A stretch of DNA of 64,000 nucleotides from positions 514,501 through 578,500 of the forward strand of contig OX638293.1 in NCBI GenBank assembly GCA_951812335.1. Reading direction: 5' to 3'. The DNA comes from Rhodothermales bacterium. Its GTDB lineage: Bacteria; Bacteroidota; Rhodothermia; Rhodothermales; VXPQ01. The stretch's first letter is position 1. Each line of letters starts with the position of its first letter. This document shows positions 17,218-27,063 of this stretch, piece after piece. Below the pieces are notes generated by a model. The model made no database searches. It saw nothing but the letters and a program-made list of their open reading frames with translations, and had not been told where the DNA came from. The translations under genes were made by a program, and so were the position numbers.

Positions 17218-17806
17218 GAACCATCAGCGCACTCACCGACTCGGCCATCCATCCGGGCATGACGGGGCGGGCCCTAGTCAGTTTATCGAACTCTTCACAG
17301 GAAAGTTTTGGGACAATGCATCTGAGCCCATCCGCGGCTTCTTCCGGTCCCAGCCAGGCTAAAGCACGAATAACAACCCCGGCCGCACTGTGCGGGGCGA
17401 CCAACTGCCAACGCGGAGCATGACGGAGTTGGACCGTGTGCGCACGCAGTTGCAAACGTCGGCTCGGCCCGGATGTCAGATAAACCGATTGAACGGGTAC
17501 CTGAGTCGTCAACCCAAGGGTATTCGCTGCGGATGCACCGCCGGGGACGATCGGTTCGGCCCATAGCTCTGTAAGTTCGGCGATAACCTTGTCCAGGCTC
17601 GGCGCCCGCAAACCGAAAGATGTCTCGACCGGACGCATGTATACGCCCTGGCAAATGCGCATAAGTTGTCCCCCGCGGGCCAACCGCGACAACGCCTGAT
17701 CCACGGCGGCCCGACTTCCCCAATGAAGAAGCCCCGCAGGGCAGATCGGCGTTGCCTCAGCCGATGCCCCAGCGTATTCCAGAATGCGATGTGGCAGACT
17801 GCGCAT
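17210..17806 (-). CDS. abiEi: AbiEi-type antitoxin (DUF6088 family)
   Basis: About 198 residues from ATG 17806 (MRSLPHRILEYAGA). An N-terminal winged helix (RAAVDQALSRLARGGQLMRICQGVYMRP) is the AbiEi DNA-binding domain with the typical G-x-Y; the middle (SLDKVIAELTELWAEPIVPGGASAANTLGLTTQVP) matches DUF6088. The family represses its own promoter and counteracts AbiEii. An inverted repeat (17829-17852) just upstream is a plausible operator. An ATG 54 bases further upstream would start inside that operator, so I prefer 17806. Confidence 0.88.
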   Translation of the reverse strand: MRSLPHRILEYAGASAEATPICPAGLLHWGSRAAVDQALSRLARGGQLMRICQGVYMRPVETSFGLRAPSLDKVIAELTELWAEPIVPGGASAANTLGLTTQVPVQSVYLTSGPSRRLQLRAHTVQLRHAPRWQLVAPHSAAGVVIRALAWLGPEEAADGLRCIVPKLSCEEFDKLTRARPVMPGWMAESVSALMVHA

Positions 17807-17828
17807 GATGGCTTTTTGTTTTATTATA

Positions 17829-17852
17829 TCAGAAAAATAGATGTGTTTCTGA
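17829..17852. promoter_or_regulatory. Inverted repeat upstream of abiEi, likely operator
   Basis: TCAGAAA (17829-17835) and TTTCTGA (17846-17852) are perfect inverted arms with a 10-base spacer in an AT-rich segment 23 bases before the abiEi start. AbiEi proteins bind such repeats. Confidence 0.5.
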
Positions 17853-18005
17853 CAAATCACAATATTCTACACCAAACAGACAGTGATGTTGCGGGATTTT
17901 TCGTGGGAAAACAGCGGAAACACAATTACCGCCATCCATTCAGGGCGATCTCTCTGCGTAGAAGAACTTCCCCGGACAACCGCAGCGCCTCAATGAATGG
18001 GCATG

Positions 18006-19238
18006 TCAAGACTCGGCATCCCAACGAACACCCGTCGAAAAAATCCTCTCGCAAACCTCCACGCTCCCCACATTCGCCAGCACCGCCAATAACTCCCGGC
18101 AATCCCTATCCTTCAGCGCCTCCCCGAGCGTTTCCGCATCCAGCGGTTCCCGGCCCGCAATAAGCGGAGCTGCATAGGCCAGCCCCGGCTCCAATGGATA
18201 GGCTTCGCCATGCACAAACAGGATAGCGCATCCGTTGTGGCGTTCGACGAAGGCGAAGCGATTCGGCCCCACCCGGACCAGTTCGGCCCCGCCCCGAAGC
18301 GCCTCGGCCAGTTCTTCCCCTGTCCATTCCCGTTCCGGCGTCGGCAACTCCTCGCCCCGCCGCGACTCTGTAACGAGCGCGCCGAAGGCTTCCGCAAGAA
18401 CGGGGACGGTCAAGGTGTCCCATACCAAATTGTACACCTGGTCCAGCACATCCTCCCCGATCCGCCCCGGGTGTTCGGGCGGAGCCGATTCCGTTTCGGA
18501 AAAGCTCCCCAGCGGATCGGCGTCCGCGATCGCCCGGCGCAGCACGGCGTCAAGGTATTCCGCATGACCCGGCGCGCGAAACCCGACCGAAAACGTCATG
18601 CAGGGGCCGAGCGCAACACCATGATGCGCCACGCGAGGAGGTAAATAAAGAATATCGCCCTCTTCGAGCACCAGCACCTCGTCCGGCTCGAAATCCGCCA
18701 GCATATCCACATCGAGGTCCGGCACGGACACTTCCTCTTCGGCAGGCAGCGGCTTCGCGCCGATCCGCCACTCCCGCCGCCCGAGCGCCTGGATCAGAAA
18801 CACGTCGTACCGGTCCACATGCGCGCCCACGTTCCCGCCCTCCGGGGCGTAACTTACCATGATGTCGTCGAAGCGCCACGACGGCACGAACAGAAACCGT
18901 TCGAACAGGCCCGCCACTTCGGGAACCCAGCGATCCACCTCCTGCACAAGCAGGGTCCAGTGGGACGCGGGAAGGTCCGCGAAATCTTCTTCCCGGAACG
19001 GTCCGTGGCGGAGTTGCCAGGGATACTCCCCGCCGCGCTCCAGAATAAGGCGCGAGACCGCCTCTTCCTCGAGCGCCAGGCCCGCCAGTTCCTCCGGCGT
19101 GATCGGGGACTCGAAATCCGGGAACGCGTTCCGGATAAGGAGAGGTTTCTTCCGCCACCAGTCGCGGAGAAAGGTATGGACAGACATGCCTCCCGGCAGG
19201 AGATCGGGCAGGTCGGGCGAATCGGCGGACGGCGGCAT
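18006..19238 (-). CDS. JmjC/cupin ribosomal oxygenase, RoxA/YcfD family
   Basis: About 410 residues. The Fe(II)/2-oxoglutarate oxygenase core shows the HxD pair in GAHVDRYDVF and the distal histidine in PPRVAHHGVAL; the region before it (KKPLLIRNAFPDFESPITPEELAGLA) is the usual RoxA opening. The family hydroxylates an arginine of ribosomal protein uL16. The C-terminal half has the winged-helix/dimerisation layout of bacterial members. Start taken at ATG 19238; a GTG 33 bases upstream lies in a TATAAT-like box and is less likely. Confidence 0.88.
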   Translation of the reverse strand: MPPSADSPDLPDLLPGGMSVHTFLRDWWRKKPLLIRNAFPDFESPITPEELAGLALEEEAVSRLILERGGEYPWQLRHGPFREEDFADLPASHWTLLVQEVDRWVPEVAGLFERFLFVPSWRFDDIMVSYAPEGGNVGAHVDRYDVFLIQALGRREWRIGAKPLPAEEEVSVPDLDVDMLADFEPDEVLVLEEGDILYLPPRVAHHGVALGPCMTFSVGFRAPGHAEYLDAVLRRAIADADPLGSFSETESAPPEHPGRIGEDVLDQVYNLVWDTLTVPVLAEAFGALVTESRRGEELPTPEREWTGEELAEALRGGAELVRVGPNRFAFVERHNGCAILFVHGEAYPLEPGLAYAAPLIAGREPLDAETLGEALKDRDCRELLAVLANVGSVEVCERIFSTGVRWDAES

Positions 19239-19340
19239 GTGGCTTGTGTGATTTTTCAGGGGATTATACACGAAAGTCGCCAGGTTGAATCATTGTCCGC
19301 ATGAACGAGGCAAAGGCGGACATGTCATGTCTATAAGGAT

Positions 19341-19529
19341 TCAGCGCAGCAGATACCGCACCAGTTCGAAGAGCGGCCAGAGCATCAGCACCGCGAACAC
19401 AATAGCCGCCACCTTGATCGAAGAGGCGGTCCGGGGCAGGTCGTACCCGCAGTACGGACACATGTCCGCATGCGCATCGATGGGCAGCGCACAAGACGGG
19501 CATTCCCTGTTCGAAGAACGTTCAAACAT
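19341..19529 (-). CDS. Small zinc-ribbon membrane protein
   Basis: 62 residues: two CxxC knuckles (CPSCALPIDAHADMCPYCGYDLP) form a zinc ribbon, followed by a C-terminal hydrophobic anchor (VAAIVFAVLMLWPLFELVRYLL). Function unknown. Divergent from the DUF4159 gene, with 63 bases between starts. Confidence 0.75.
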   Translation of the reverse strand: MFERSSNRECPSCALPIDAHADMCPYCGYDLPRTASSIKVAAIVFAVLMLWPLFELVRYLLR

Positions 19530-19592
19530 GAAACCGCATCGCTGTTTTTTTCTTTAAAGGATACCCTGCGAACACACCGTAAACGCGACCCC

Positions 19593-20354
19593 ATGCGGAC
19601 GCATATCTCTCGAACAGGCGCCTTGTTGCACACCGCTGCGCTATGCATTCTGGCGCATTTTGCCACGGAGCAAGTTGCGAACGGGCAGACCGTGAATATA
19701 CAAGCCCGGGAAAATGCGAGCATACAAGCCGTGCAGGAACAGGCCACGACATCCAACGCCGGTCTCCTGCGAATCGCCGCCGTGAAATACGCCGGGGGCG
19801 GAGACTGGTACCAGGCCAGCACACCGCTTCCCAATTTCCTGCGGTATGTCCGCAATAACACGCTCCTGCAGGTCGATACCCGTCCCGATGTGATCGAACT
19901 CTCCAGCGACAAGGTGTTCGGTTTTCCGTTCCTTTTTCTGTCCGGCCACGGCAACATCGTGCTCTCGGACGAAGAAGCACAACGACTCCGGCGTTATTTG
20001 CAAAACGGGGGATTTCTGTACGTGGACGACGACTACGGCCTCGACGAATACATCCGCCGGGAGATGAAAAAGGTCTTTCCCGAAAAATCCTTCGTGGAAT
20101 TGCCGTTCGACCATGAAATTTACCATACCCATTACCCGTTTCCGAACGGGCTTCCGAAGATTCACGAACATGACGACGCCCCGCCCCGGGGGTACGGACT
20201 TTTCCACGAAGGGCGCCTCATCGTGTTCTACACCTACGAAACGAACATCAGCGACGGGTGGGAATCGCCGGAAGTGCATAACGACTCCCCGGAAACGCGC
20301 GAGACCGCGTTTCGTATGGGTACAAATATTCTCATCTATGCCATGATGCACTAA
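19593..20354 (+). CDS. DUF4159 domain secreted protein
   Basis: About 253 residues from ATG 19593. A signal peptide ([22 protein letters not shown]) is followed by the DUF4159 domain: [15 protein letters not shown], then [38 protein letters not shown], a class-I-amidotransferase-like fold seen in Bacteroidota proteins. Molecular function is not established. It is followed after 10 bases by glyA in the same direction. Confidence 0.85.
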   Translation: MRTHISRTGALLHTAALCILAHFATEQVANGQTVNIQARENASIQAVQEQATTSNAGLLRIAAVKYAGGGDWYQASTPLPNFLRYVRNNTLLQVDTRPDVIELSSDKVFGFPFLFLSGHGNIVLSDEEAQRLRRYLQNGGFLYVDDDYGLDEYIRREMKKVFPEKSFVELPFDHEIYHTHYPFPNGLPKIHEHDDAPPRGYGLFHEGRLIVFYTYETNISDGWESPEVHNDSPETRETAFRMGTNILIYAMMH

Positions 20355-20364
20355 CCGCACCTCC

Positions 20365-21672
20365 ATGAACGATCTTCAGAAAAACGACCCCCGAATGTAC
20401 GAAGCCATCCAGCAGGAGGTCGACCGTCAGAACGAAGGACTTGAACTGATTGCGTCGGAAAACTTCGTCAGCCGGGCCGTTCTGCAGGCCCTGGGAAGCC
20501 CGCTGACCAACAAATACGCGGAAGGCCTCCCCGGCAAACGGTATTACGGCGGATGCCAGCATGTGGACACGGCGGAGGATCTGGCGCGAGAGCGGGCGAA
20601 GGAATTGTTCGGCTGCGAGTGGGTCAACGTGCAACCGCATTCCGGCGCCAGTGCGAACGCCGCCGTGTTTCTGACGCTCATGAAACCCGGAGACACCTTT
20701 CTCGGGCTGGACCTTTCGCACGGTGGGCATCTCACCCACGGAAGCCCCGTCAATTTTTCGGGGATTCTGTACGAATCCGCCCATTACGGCGTCGAAAGGG
20801 ACGGCCCGCTGGCCGGGCGCATCGACATGAACAAGGTGCGCGATCTGGCCCGGAAACAGAAACCCCGGATGATTTCCATTGGCGCAAGCGCCTATTCCCG
20901 CGACTTCGACTACGCCGCCTTCCGCGACATCGCCGACGAAGTGGGGGCTTTCCTCTGGATGGACATGGCGCACACGGCAGGGCTGATCGCAGCGGGCCTG
21001 CTGAACGATCCGATGCCGCATTGCCACATCGTTTCCACCACCACGCACAAGACGCTGCGCGGGCCCCGGGGAGGCATGCTTCTTATCGGCAAGGATTACG
21101 AGAATCCCTTCGGAAAAAAGGCGCCTGCCTCGGGACGCGTGAAGCGCATGAGCGAATTGTTCGATTCGGCGGTGTTTCCGGGTACGCAGGGCGGGCCGCT
21201 CATGCACGTGATTGCGGCCAAGGGCGTTTCCTTCCGAGAAGCCTTGCAGCCGGATTTCGTCGAATACGGCAAACAGATCATTGCAAACGCCAAAGCCATG
21301 GCGAAGGCGTTCCTGGATCGGGGATACGATCTGGTTTCAGGCGGCACGGACAATCACCTTGTGCTGATCGACCTGCGCAGCAAGGGGCTCACCGGCAATG
21401 AGGCCGAAGCGGCCCTGCAAACGGCGGACATCACGGTAAACAAGAACATGGTGCCGTTCGACGAAACGAGCCCGTTCGTGACGAGCGGCATGCGGATCGG
21501 AACGCCCGCCATGACGACGCGCGGCTTTGGAGAAGCAGAGTTCGAGTGGGTGGTCGAGTTGATGGACCGCATCCTCTCCGACATGGGCAACGGAGACGTG
21601 CGTCGCCACGTAAAAGAAGAAGTGCGCGCGTTGTGCAGCCGTTTCCCGCTGTACGATTTCGCCGTCGCATAA
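20365..21672 (+). CDS. glyA: Serine hydroxymethyltransferase
   Basis: 435 residues. PLP enzyme that interconverts serine and glycine and charges tetrahydrofolate with a one-carbon unit. Clear motifs: [51 protein letters not shown] and the PLP-lysine block [14 protein letters not shown]. Full family length. gcvP elsewhere in the window is a functional partner in glycine metabolism. Confidence 0.98.
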   Translation: MNDLQKNDPRMYEAIQQEVDRQNEGLELIASENFVSRAVLQALGSPLTNKYAEGLPGKRYYGGCQHVDTAEDLARERAKELFGCEWVNVQPHSGASANAAVFLTLMKPGDTFLGLDLSHGGHLTHGSPVNFSGILYESAHYGVERDGPLAGRIDMNKVRDLARKQKPRMISIGASAYSRDFDYAAFRDIADEVGAFLWMDMAHTAGLIAAGLLNDPMPHCHIVSTTTHKTLRGPRGGMLLIGKDYENPFGKKAPASGRVKRMSELFDSAVFPGTQGGPLMHVIAAKGVSFREALQPDFVEYGKQIIANAKAMAKAFLDRGYDLVSGGTDNHLVLIDLRSKGLTGNEAEAALQTADITVNKNMVPFDETSPFVTSGMRIGTPAMTTRGFGEAEFEWVVELMDRILSDMGNGDVRRHVKEEVRALCSRFPLYDFAVA

Positions 21673-21721
21673 ACTCCGTATCCTTGCCCTGCCTGCACGG
21701 GCCAAACCCACGTGCGTACAC

Positions 21722-22321
21722 ATGTCGAATGGCGCGCCATCCCCATCCACCCATACGGATCTGGCCGATCTGGGTCGCCGCCTGTACGAGCGGGCGCTTG
21801 TCCGGCGCGGGGAAGAGCACCTTACCGACCCCCGGGGACGGCCTATCGGGTGGCTGTTGGACATACGCATTCCCATGCTCGACGCCGCCATGTTCCGCGA
21901 AGTCGGACAGGTACTGGCCGACCGCCTCCGCAGCAAGGGAGTTCACCAGGTTGCAGGACACGGCTTCGGGGCGTACGCCATGGTATGCTCGGTGCTCGCT
22001 GCGGAAGGATCCCCTCCGTTTTCGGCAGGTTTCGTACGGGAGAATCGCAAACCGCACGGACGCCGCCGGCTCATTGAAGGACCGCTCGACCGGCGGGAAC
22101 CTGTCGTACTTCTTGACGACATTCTCAACAGCGGGCGGAGCGCCCTGCGCGCGATTTCGCAACTCCGGAAGGACGGGTTCGAGGTGGCCGGCGTTATGAC
22201 CCTCTTCAACTTTGCATGGAGCGGCGGCAAGGCGCAGGTGGAAAAGGACGGGATCTGGGTGGATTCACTGCTCGAACTGAATCTGCGCGAAGATAAACAG
22301 GATAAATCCGATCCGGCGTAA
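21722..22321 (+). CDS. Phosphoribosyltransferase, orotate PRTase-like
   Basis: 199 residues with a type I PRTase fold. The PRPP-binding loop is VVLLDDILNSGRSALRAI, and GHGFGAYAM gives the PPi-loop region. The layout (LYERALVRRGEEHLTDPRGRPIGWLLDIR) is that of PyrE-like proteins. Orotate conversion to OMP is possible, but the divergent substrate hood means another base could be used. Four bases separate it from tatC. Confidence 0.75.
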   Translation: MSNGAPSPSTHTDLADLGRRLYERALVRRGEEHLTDPRGRPIGWLLDIRIPMLDAAMFREVGQVLADRLRSKGVHQVAGHGFGAYAMVCSVLAAEGSPPFSAGFVRENRKPHGRRRLIEGPLDRREPVVLLDDILNSGRSALRAISQLRKDGFEVAGVMTLFNFAWSGGKAQVEKDGIWVDSLLELNLREDKQDKSDPA

Positions 22322-22324
22322 CCG

Positions 22325-23200
22325 ATGAAACTGTTCGGGTCTCGCAATATATCCGCTGCCGCCCGGAAGACGATCCAGGCGATCGAAGGGGACAGTACGT
22401 CGAACGGATTCGATCTGGCCGATGCGCTGGAGGAAATGTCCTTCCTCGATCACCTCGAGGAACTCCGATGGCGCATTCTTAAGGGGATCGGCGCCGTTAT
22501 CCTTGGGGCCATCTTTTGCGGTATCTATGACGAGTTCGTGATCGACCAGATTCTTCTCGGTCCCACGAAGCAGGACTTCTTCATGTACCAGCTCTTCGGC
22601 TTCGAGGCCAAAGAACTGATTTTGCAAAACCGCACCGTGACCGGCCAGTTTTTTGCCTATTGGGGATCGGTGTTCGTGGTCGGCGTCATTATCGGTGCGC
22701 CCATCGCCATCTACCAGTTCTGGAAATTCATTGAGCCAGGGTTGTACCCTGAAGAGAAAAAGGGCATGCGCTTCGCGTCCTTCTTCGCCACCGGGTTCTT
22801 CGTGCTGGGCGTCGGATTCGGCTACTGCGTCATCACCCCGATGGCCCTGCAGTTCTTCGCAAATTTTGTCATTTCCGAACAGATCGTTAACGAATTCGAC
22901 ATCACGAAGTATTTCAGTCTGGTAACCATGTGGGTATTCGGGGTGGGCCTGGTCTTCGAACTGCCCGTGGTCATGTTTTTTCTGGCGAAAATAGGCATCG
23001 TCGATTCGACGATCTTGCGCAAGGGGCGCAAGTATGCGCTTATTGCTATTCTGATCCTTGGCGCAATTCTCACGCCCCCGGATCCTGTTTCGCAGTTGCT
23101 GGTGGCCTTACCTATGGTGGGACTTTACGAACTCTCCATATGGATTTCGAAACACGTGGAGCGGCGCGAGAAACGACGATTGCATAAACCCCTCGAATAA
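22325..23200 (+). CDS. tatC: Twin-arginine translocase subunit TatC
   Basis: 291 residues with six predicted membrane spans. Motifs are MSFLDHLEELRWRI at the first cytoplasmic face and P-x-x-IYQFWKFIEPGLYPEEKKGM at the loop typical of TatC. An N-terminal extension of about 35 residues precedes the domain. TatC recognises twin-arginine signal peptides and forms the receptor complex with TatA/B; no tatA lies next to it here. A dispersed-repeat end begins two bases after the stop. Confidence 0.95.
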   Translation: MKLFGSRNISAAARKTIQAIEGDSTSNGFDLADALEEMSFLDHLEELRWRILKGIGAVILGAIFCGIYDEFVIDQILLGPTKQDFFMYQLFGFEAKELILQNRTVTGQFFAYWGSVFVVGVIIGAPIAIYQFWKFIEPGLYPEEKKGMRFASFFATGFFVLGVGFGYCVITPMALQFFANFVISEQIVNEFDITKYFSLVTMWVFGVGLVFELPVVMFFLAKIGIVDSTILRKGRKYALIAILILGAILTPPDPVSQLLVALPMVGLYELSIWISKHVERREKRRLHKPLE

Positions 23201-23201
23201 A

Positions 23202-23220
23202 GGATGCTCTGATTAAGTCC
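23202..23220. repeat. Solo end of the dispersed repeat family
   Basis: GGATGCTCTGATTAAGTCC, the left-end signature of the repeat blocks near ruvB, sits alone in the 29-base gap between tatC and the S41 protease gene. Confidence 0.7.
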
Positions 23221-23229
23221 CCCGATCCG

Positions 23230-24888
23230 ATGCGCATACCTCCTGCGATGAAAAAACGCCCGACGCTCATAGTCCTTGCGCTTGGCGTACTGGCGACCGG
23301 TTTTTTTGCTGTGGACGATGACGATTTCTTCGCGCTGCGAAAGAATTTTCGGATTTTCGGCTCGATCTACGAAGAATTGGTCACCGGCTATGTGGACCGC
23401 CCCGACCCCGAACGACTCATGCGGCTCGGCATCCATGCCATGCTGGAAGACCTGGACCCGTACACCACATTCATCGACGAGGCCGACAATACGCAGATCC
23501 ATATCATCACGCGGGGCAGCTACGGGGGTGTCGGCCTGAGCGTCGATGTGCGCAACGAAAAAATCATCGTCGTTGCGCCGATCGAGGGAACGAGCGGGTA
23601 CAAACAGGGCGTGCGTACCGGGGACGTCATTGTCGAAATCGAAGGACAATCGACCGACGGCATGACGCTCAGCGACCTTCGGAACCTGATGCGGGGCGAA
23701 CCCGGAACCGCCGTCGAACTGACCGTCGAACGCGAAGGAACGCCCGAACCCATCCGTTTTCTGCTGTCCCGGCAGCAGGTCACCCTGAAAAATGTATCGT
23801 TCACAGGGTTCGCAGATTCCTCGGCAGGCATCGGGTATATCAAGTTCGACCGGTTTGCCCGCGGGGCAGGCTCGGAACTCCGCGAGGCGGTGGAAACCCT
23901 GCAAAAAACGGACCGCTTGCAGGGGCTCGTCATTGATCTGCGGGACAACCCCGGCGGCCTCCTTGACGAAGCGGTAGAGGTCACGCAACTGTTTGTCCCG
24001 CAAGGCTCCGTAATCGTATCCACACGCGGACGAACCCTCCGGAACGAGCGGGTCTATCGCAGCACAAGCCCTCCGATCGCTCCGGAGCTCCCGCTGGTCG
24101 TGCTGGTCGGTAACATCACAGCCTCCGCCGCAGAAATCGTGTCGGGCGCCCTGCAGGACCTCGACCGGGCCGTCGTGATCGGCACGCCCACCTTCGGCAA
24201 GGGGCTGGTGCAGGTCGTCAAGCCGCTGCCCTACAATACGTCCCTGAAGATGACCACCTCGAAGTATTACACGCCCAGCGGACGGAGCATTCAGGCGATC
24301 GACTACAACGGGAAGCAAGGCGCCGGGATAGCGAGCCCCGATTCGTTGCGGCAGCAGTTCACAACTCGCAACGGCCGACCGGTCCACAACGGCCGCGGCG
24401 TCGAGCCGGACCGCCGGGCGACGCCGGAAACCGAGAGCGAACTAGAGAAGGCGCTCGTACGCCGAGCTGCCTTTTTCTTTTATGCGAACCAGTTCGCCGC
24501 CCGCAACGACTCGATCCCGCCCGACTTTACCGTATCCGACGACATCCTGACGGACTTTGCGGCATGGCTGGAGGAGGAACAGTTCACCTACCGAACCGAC
24601 GCTGAACATGCGCTCGAAACGCTGGATGCCCAACTGGTTCAAAACGGCTACGAATCGACGCAGGACGAAATGGAGGCGCTGCGAGAAGCAATGCTGTCCG
24701 AAAAACGCACCGCTCTCGAACGACAAAACGACAACCTGAAGAAACAACTTCGCGAAGAAATCCTGGCTCGGTATTTCGGGCAATCGGCGCAGATTGCCGC
24801 CTCATTCGACCACGACGCGCAAATTCTGGACGCCGTACATCTGCTCGAAGACCTTCCCGCATACCGCCAGATACTGGCGCCCCGTTAA
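23230..24888 (+). CDS. S41 family C-terminal processing protease (CtpA/Tsp-like)
   Basis: 552 residues. An N-terminal signal/anchor (PTLIVLALGVLATGFFAV) is followed by a PDZ domain around 95-180 (GGVGLSVDVRNEKIIVVAPIEGTSGYKQGVRTGDVIVEIEG) and an S41 catalytic domain with Ser299 in NITASAAEIV and Lys324 in TPTFGKGLVQ, exactly 25 residues apart as in E. coli Tsp. It acts on envelope proteins with hydrophobic C-termini. A C-terminal extension after about residue 400 is helical and charged. An ATG at 23248 is an alternative start. Confidence 0.93.
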   Translation: MRIPPAMKKRPTLIVLALGVLATGFFAVDDDDFFALRKNFRIFGSIYEELVTGYVDRPDPERLMRLGIHAMLEDLDPYTTFIDEADNTQIHIITRGSYGGVGLSVDVRNEKIIVVAPIEGTSGYKQGVRTGDVIVEIEGQSTDGMTLSDLRNLMRGEPGTAVELTVEREGTPEPIRFLLSRQQVTLKNVSFTGFADSSAGIGYIKFDRFARGAGSELREAVETLQKTDRLQGLVIDLRDNPGGLLDEAVEVTQLFVPQGSVIVSTRGRTLRNERVYRSTSPPIAPELPLVVLVGNITASAAEIVSGALQDLDRAVVIGTPTFGKGLVQVVKPLPYNTSLKMTTSKYYTPSGRSIQAIDYNGKQGAGIASPDSLRQQFTTRNGRPVHNGRGVEPDRRATPETESELEKALVRRAAFFFYANQFAARNDSIPPDFTVSDDILTDFAAWLEEEQFTYRTDAEHALETLDAQLVQNGYESTQDEMEALREAMLSEKRTALERQNDNLKKQLREEILARYFGQSAQIAASFDHDAQILDAVHLLEDLPAYRQILAPR

Positions 24889-24931
24889 ACAAGGCGGCGC
24901 CCACCCAACCCGCTCAACCGGTTTAGCCGTC

Positions 24932-25762
24932 ATGGATATCGTCCACTTGGTGATTCTGGTAGCTGCCGGCCTCAGTGGGGGATTCGTGGCGGGGCTTTTC
25001 GGGGTCGGCGGGGGCATCGTCTTTGCCCCGGTGCTTTTCTTCTATTACCAGGAGATAGGCGTTTCCCCGGAGGCGCTTGCGCCGCTTACGATCGGATCAA
25101 GCCTGTTCTGCACGATGATTTCCGCCGCCGCCAGCGCCTGGGTGCAGTATGGAAAAAAGGCGGTCGTGAACAGAGTGGCCGTGATCGTCGGTCTTTTCAG
25201 CGCCGCCATCGTTCTGGTCATGACCCGCTGGGTCACCACGCAGCCCTGGTACGACGGCGAAGCGTTCCAGATCGTTTTCAGCATCGTACTACTTGCGCTG
25301 GTGGTGCGCATGCTGGTGCGTTTCGAATCCGAGCCGGAAAAAGATGTGTTCGATCCGCAGCGGCTCGGGGGCGGCATGCTTGCAGGGACGGGGACGGCTG
25401 CAGGCGCCATCGCTTCGGCTGCCGGCGTAGGAGGAGGGGTCGTGCTCGTACCGGCGTACAACCACTTCCTGCGCCTGCCGATGCATATGGCCACCGGCAC
25501 TTCCAGCGCCACCATCGTATTCATTTCACTGGCCGGCATTCTGGCATACGGCTGGTTGGGACAGGAAGCGAACACGCCGGAACTCACGCTCGGGTATGTG
25601 GACGCCATACGAGGCCTTTTCCTGGCCGGACCTGCTACGCTTACCGCCAGGCTGGGCGTACGCACGGCGCACCGCCTCAACCAGCGCATGCTGCAACTGC
25701 TGTTTGCCGCACTGGCCGGTATTGTTGCGTTACGGCTGCTTTGGGATGTGGCCGCAGGGTGA
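24932..25762 (+). CDS. TauE/SafE-type membrane transporter
   Basis: About 276 residues, nearly all in hydrophobic segments, with the family's two repeated halves: LSGGFVAGLFGVGGGIVFAPVLFFY at the N-terminus and GAIASAAGVGGGVVLVPAYNHFLRLPMHMATGTS in the second half. Members export or import sulfite, sulfoacetate or related anions; the substrate here is not known. Start at ATG 24932 right before the first span. Confidence 0.88.
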   Translation: MDIVHLVILVAAGLSGGFVAGLFGVGGGIVFAPVLFFYYQEIGVSPEALAPLTIGSSLFCTMISAAASAWVQYGKKAVVNRVAVIVGLFSAAIVLVMTRWVTTQPWYDGEAFQIVFSIVLLALVVRMLVRFESEPEKDVFDPQRLGGGMLAGTGTAAGAIASAAGVGGGVVLVPAYNHFLRLPMHMATGTSSATIVFISLAGILAYGWLGQEANTPELTLGYVDAIRGLFLAGPATLTARLGVRTAHRLNQRMLQLLFAALAGIVALRLLWDVAAG

Positions 25763-25872
25763 TTCTTCCGAAACCACCCCCCGGCGATCTCGTAACAGGC
25801 AATTCAGCGAACGATTCGCTTTCCCCGTTGCATTTTTTCGCACCTTGCGCCGTTACGGCGTCGGAAGAACAC

Positions 25873-27063
25873 TTGAAAAAGGCCTCCCTCTCCATACCGC
25901 GCCTTCTCGGCTGCATCCTGTTGCTCTTGAGTACATTCGGGTGCAGGTACAATGCATCATCTCAGGCGATCCCGGGAAACGACGCTGCTGCGGAGAAAAC
26001 CATTGGCGAAGATTCGGAGATCGTACTGCACGCCGGGGCTGTACAGGCCGACATCGAGGCATCGCGCCGAACAGCCATCACCCGCGCCGTTGAGACCGCC
26101 TCCCCGGCCGTAGTGAGTATCAACGTCATAGAACAGGTCCGGTATCAGGATCCTTTCTTCTCCGATCCCTGGTTCGAATACTTCTTCGGAAGGCAGCAGC
26201 TCGAACAGGAGGTGGAAAATCTCGGTTCGGGCTTTGTGATCTCGTCCGACGGCTACATCGTCACCAATGATCATGTCGCGGGCAACGCCACAAGAATCAC
26301 GGTCGCTTTTCCGGACGGCAAAGCGCTGGAAGGCGCCCTTATCGGATCCGACCCGGTTTCCGATATCGCCCTGATCAAGGTGGAGCCGGAGGACCCATTG
26401 CCCTACCTTGCTTTCGAATTTGAGGAAGACGCCTTCGCGGGAGAATGGGTCGTCGCGCTGGGTAATCCTTTCGGTCTTTTCGAAGCAGCTCAGCCCACGG
26501 TCACCGTTGGCGTTGTCAGCGCCGTGGAGCGCAACCTCGAATCGGTAAGGGACGGGCGTGTGTACCGCGACATGATCCAGACGGATGCCGCCATCAACCG
26601 AGGCAACTCCGGGGGGCCCCTCGTCAATGCCGTCGGGAAGGTCATCGGGGTGAACACGGCGATCTACAGCCGATCCGGAGGCTCCATAGGTATTGGTTTC
26701 GCCGTGCCGGCCTACAAGGTGCAGCGCATTGTCGACGAACTTCGCGAGCACGGTCGCGTCGACCGGGCTTTCTACACCGGGCTGTACGTCTCCGAAGTCA
26801 GTCGCGACATTTCCCAGGCGCTGGGCATGACATCCGAACAGGGAGTCCTCGTGCGTGACGTAGATCGGGATTCTCCGGCGGACAAAGCCGGCTTCGAACC
26901 CTACGATGTGATTGTGTCCATGGAAGGAGAATCCATCCAGGGGCATGAAGATCTGAGTGGCAAGATGCAAGACTACCGGCCTGGAGACCAGGTGCGCTTC
27001 GGCGTCTTTCGTAACGGATCGGTCCATCAAGTGACGATGCGTATTGGCCGGCGGTCCGAATGA
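25873..27063 (+). CDS. DegP/HtrA-type periplasmic serine protease, predicted lipoprotein
   Basis: About 396 residues from a TTG at 25873 (GGAAG eight bases upstream). No in-frame ATG gives a signal sequence. The N-terminus is a lipobox, LLLLSTFGC (Cys24). The trypsin-like triad is complete: H134 in IVTNDHVAG, D164 in VSDIALIKV, S246 in NRGNSGGPLV. One PDZ domain follows (ALGMTSEQGVLVRDVDRDSPADKAGFEPYDVIVSMEG). HtrA proteases degrade or refold damaged envelope proteins. The stop overlaps the next lipoprotein gene by 4 bases. Confidence 0.93.
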   Translation: MKKASLSIPRLLGCILLLLSTFGCRYNASSQAIPGNDAAAEKTIGEDSEIVLHAGAVQADIEASRRTAITRAVETASPAVVSINVIEQVRYQDPFFSDPWFEYFFGRQQLEQEVENLGSGFVISSDGYIVTNDHVAGNATRITVAFPDGKALEGALIGSDPVSDIALIKVEPEDPLPYLAFEFEEDAFAGEWVVALGNPFGLFEAAQPTVTVGVVSAVERNLESVRDGRVYRDMIQTDAAINRGNSGGPLVNAVGKVIGVNTAIYSRSGGSIGIGFAVPAYKVQRIVDELREHGRVDRAFYTGLYVSEVSRDISQALGMTSEQGVLVRDVDRDSPADKAGFEPYDVIVSMEGESIQGHEDLSGKMQDYRPGDQVRFGVFRNGSVHQVTMRIGRRSE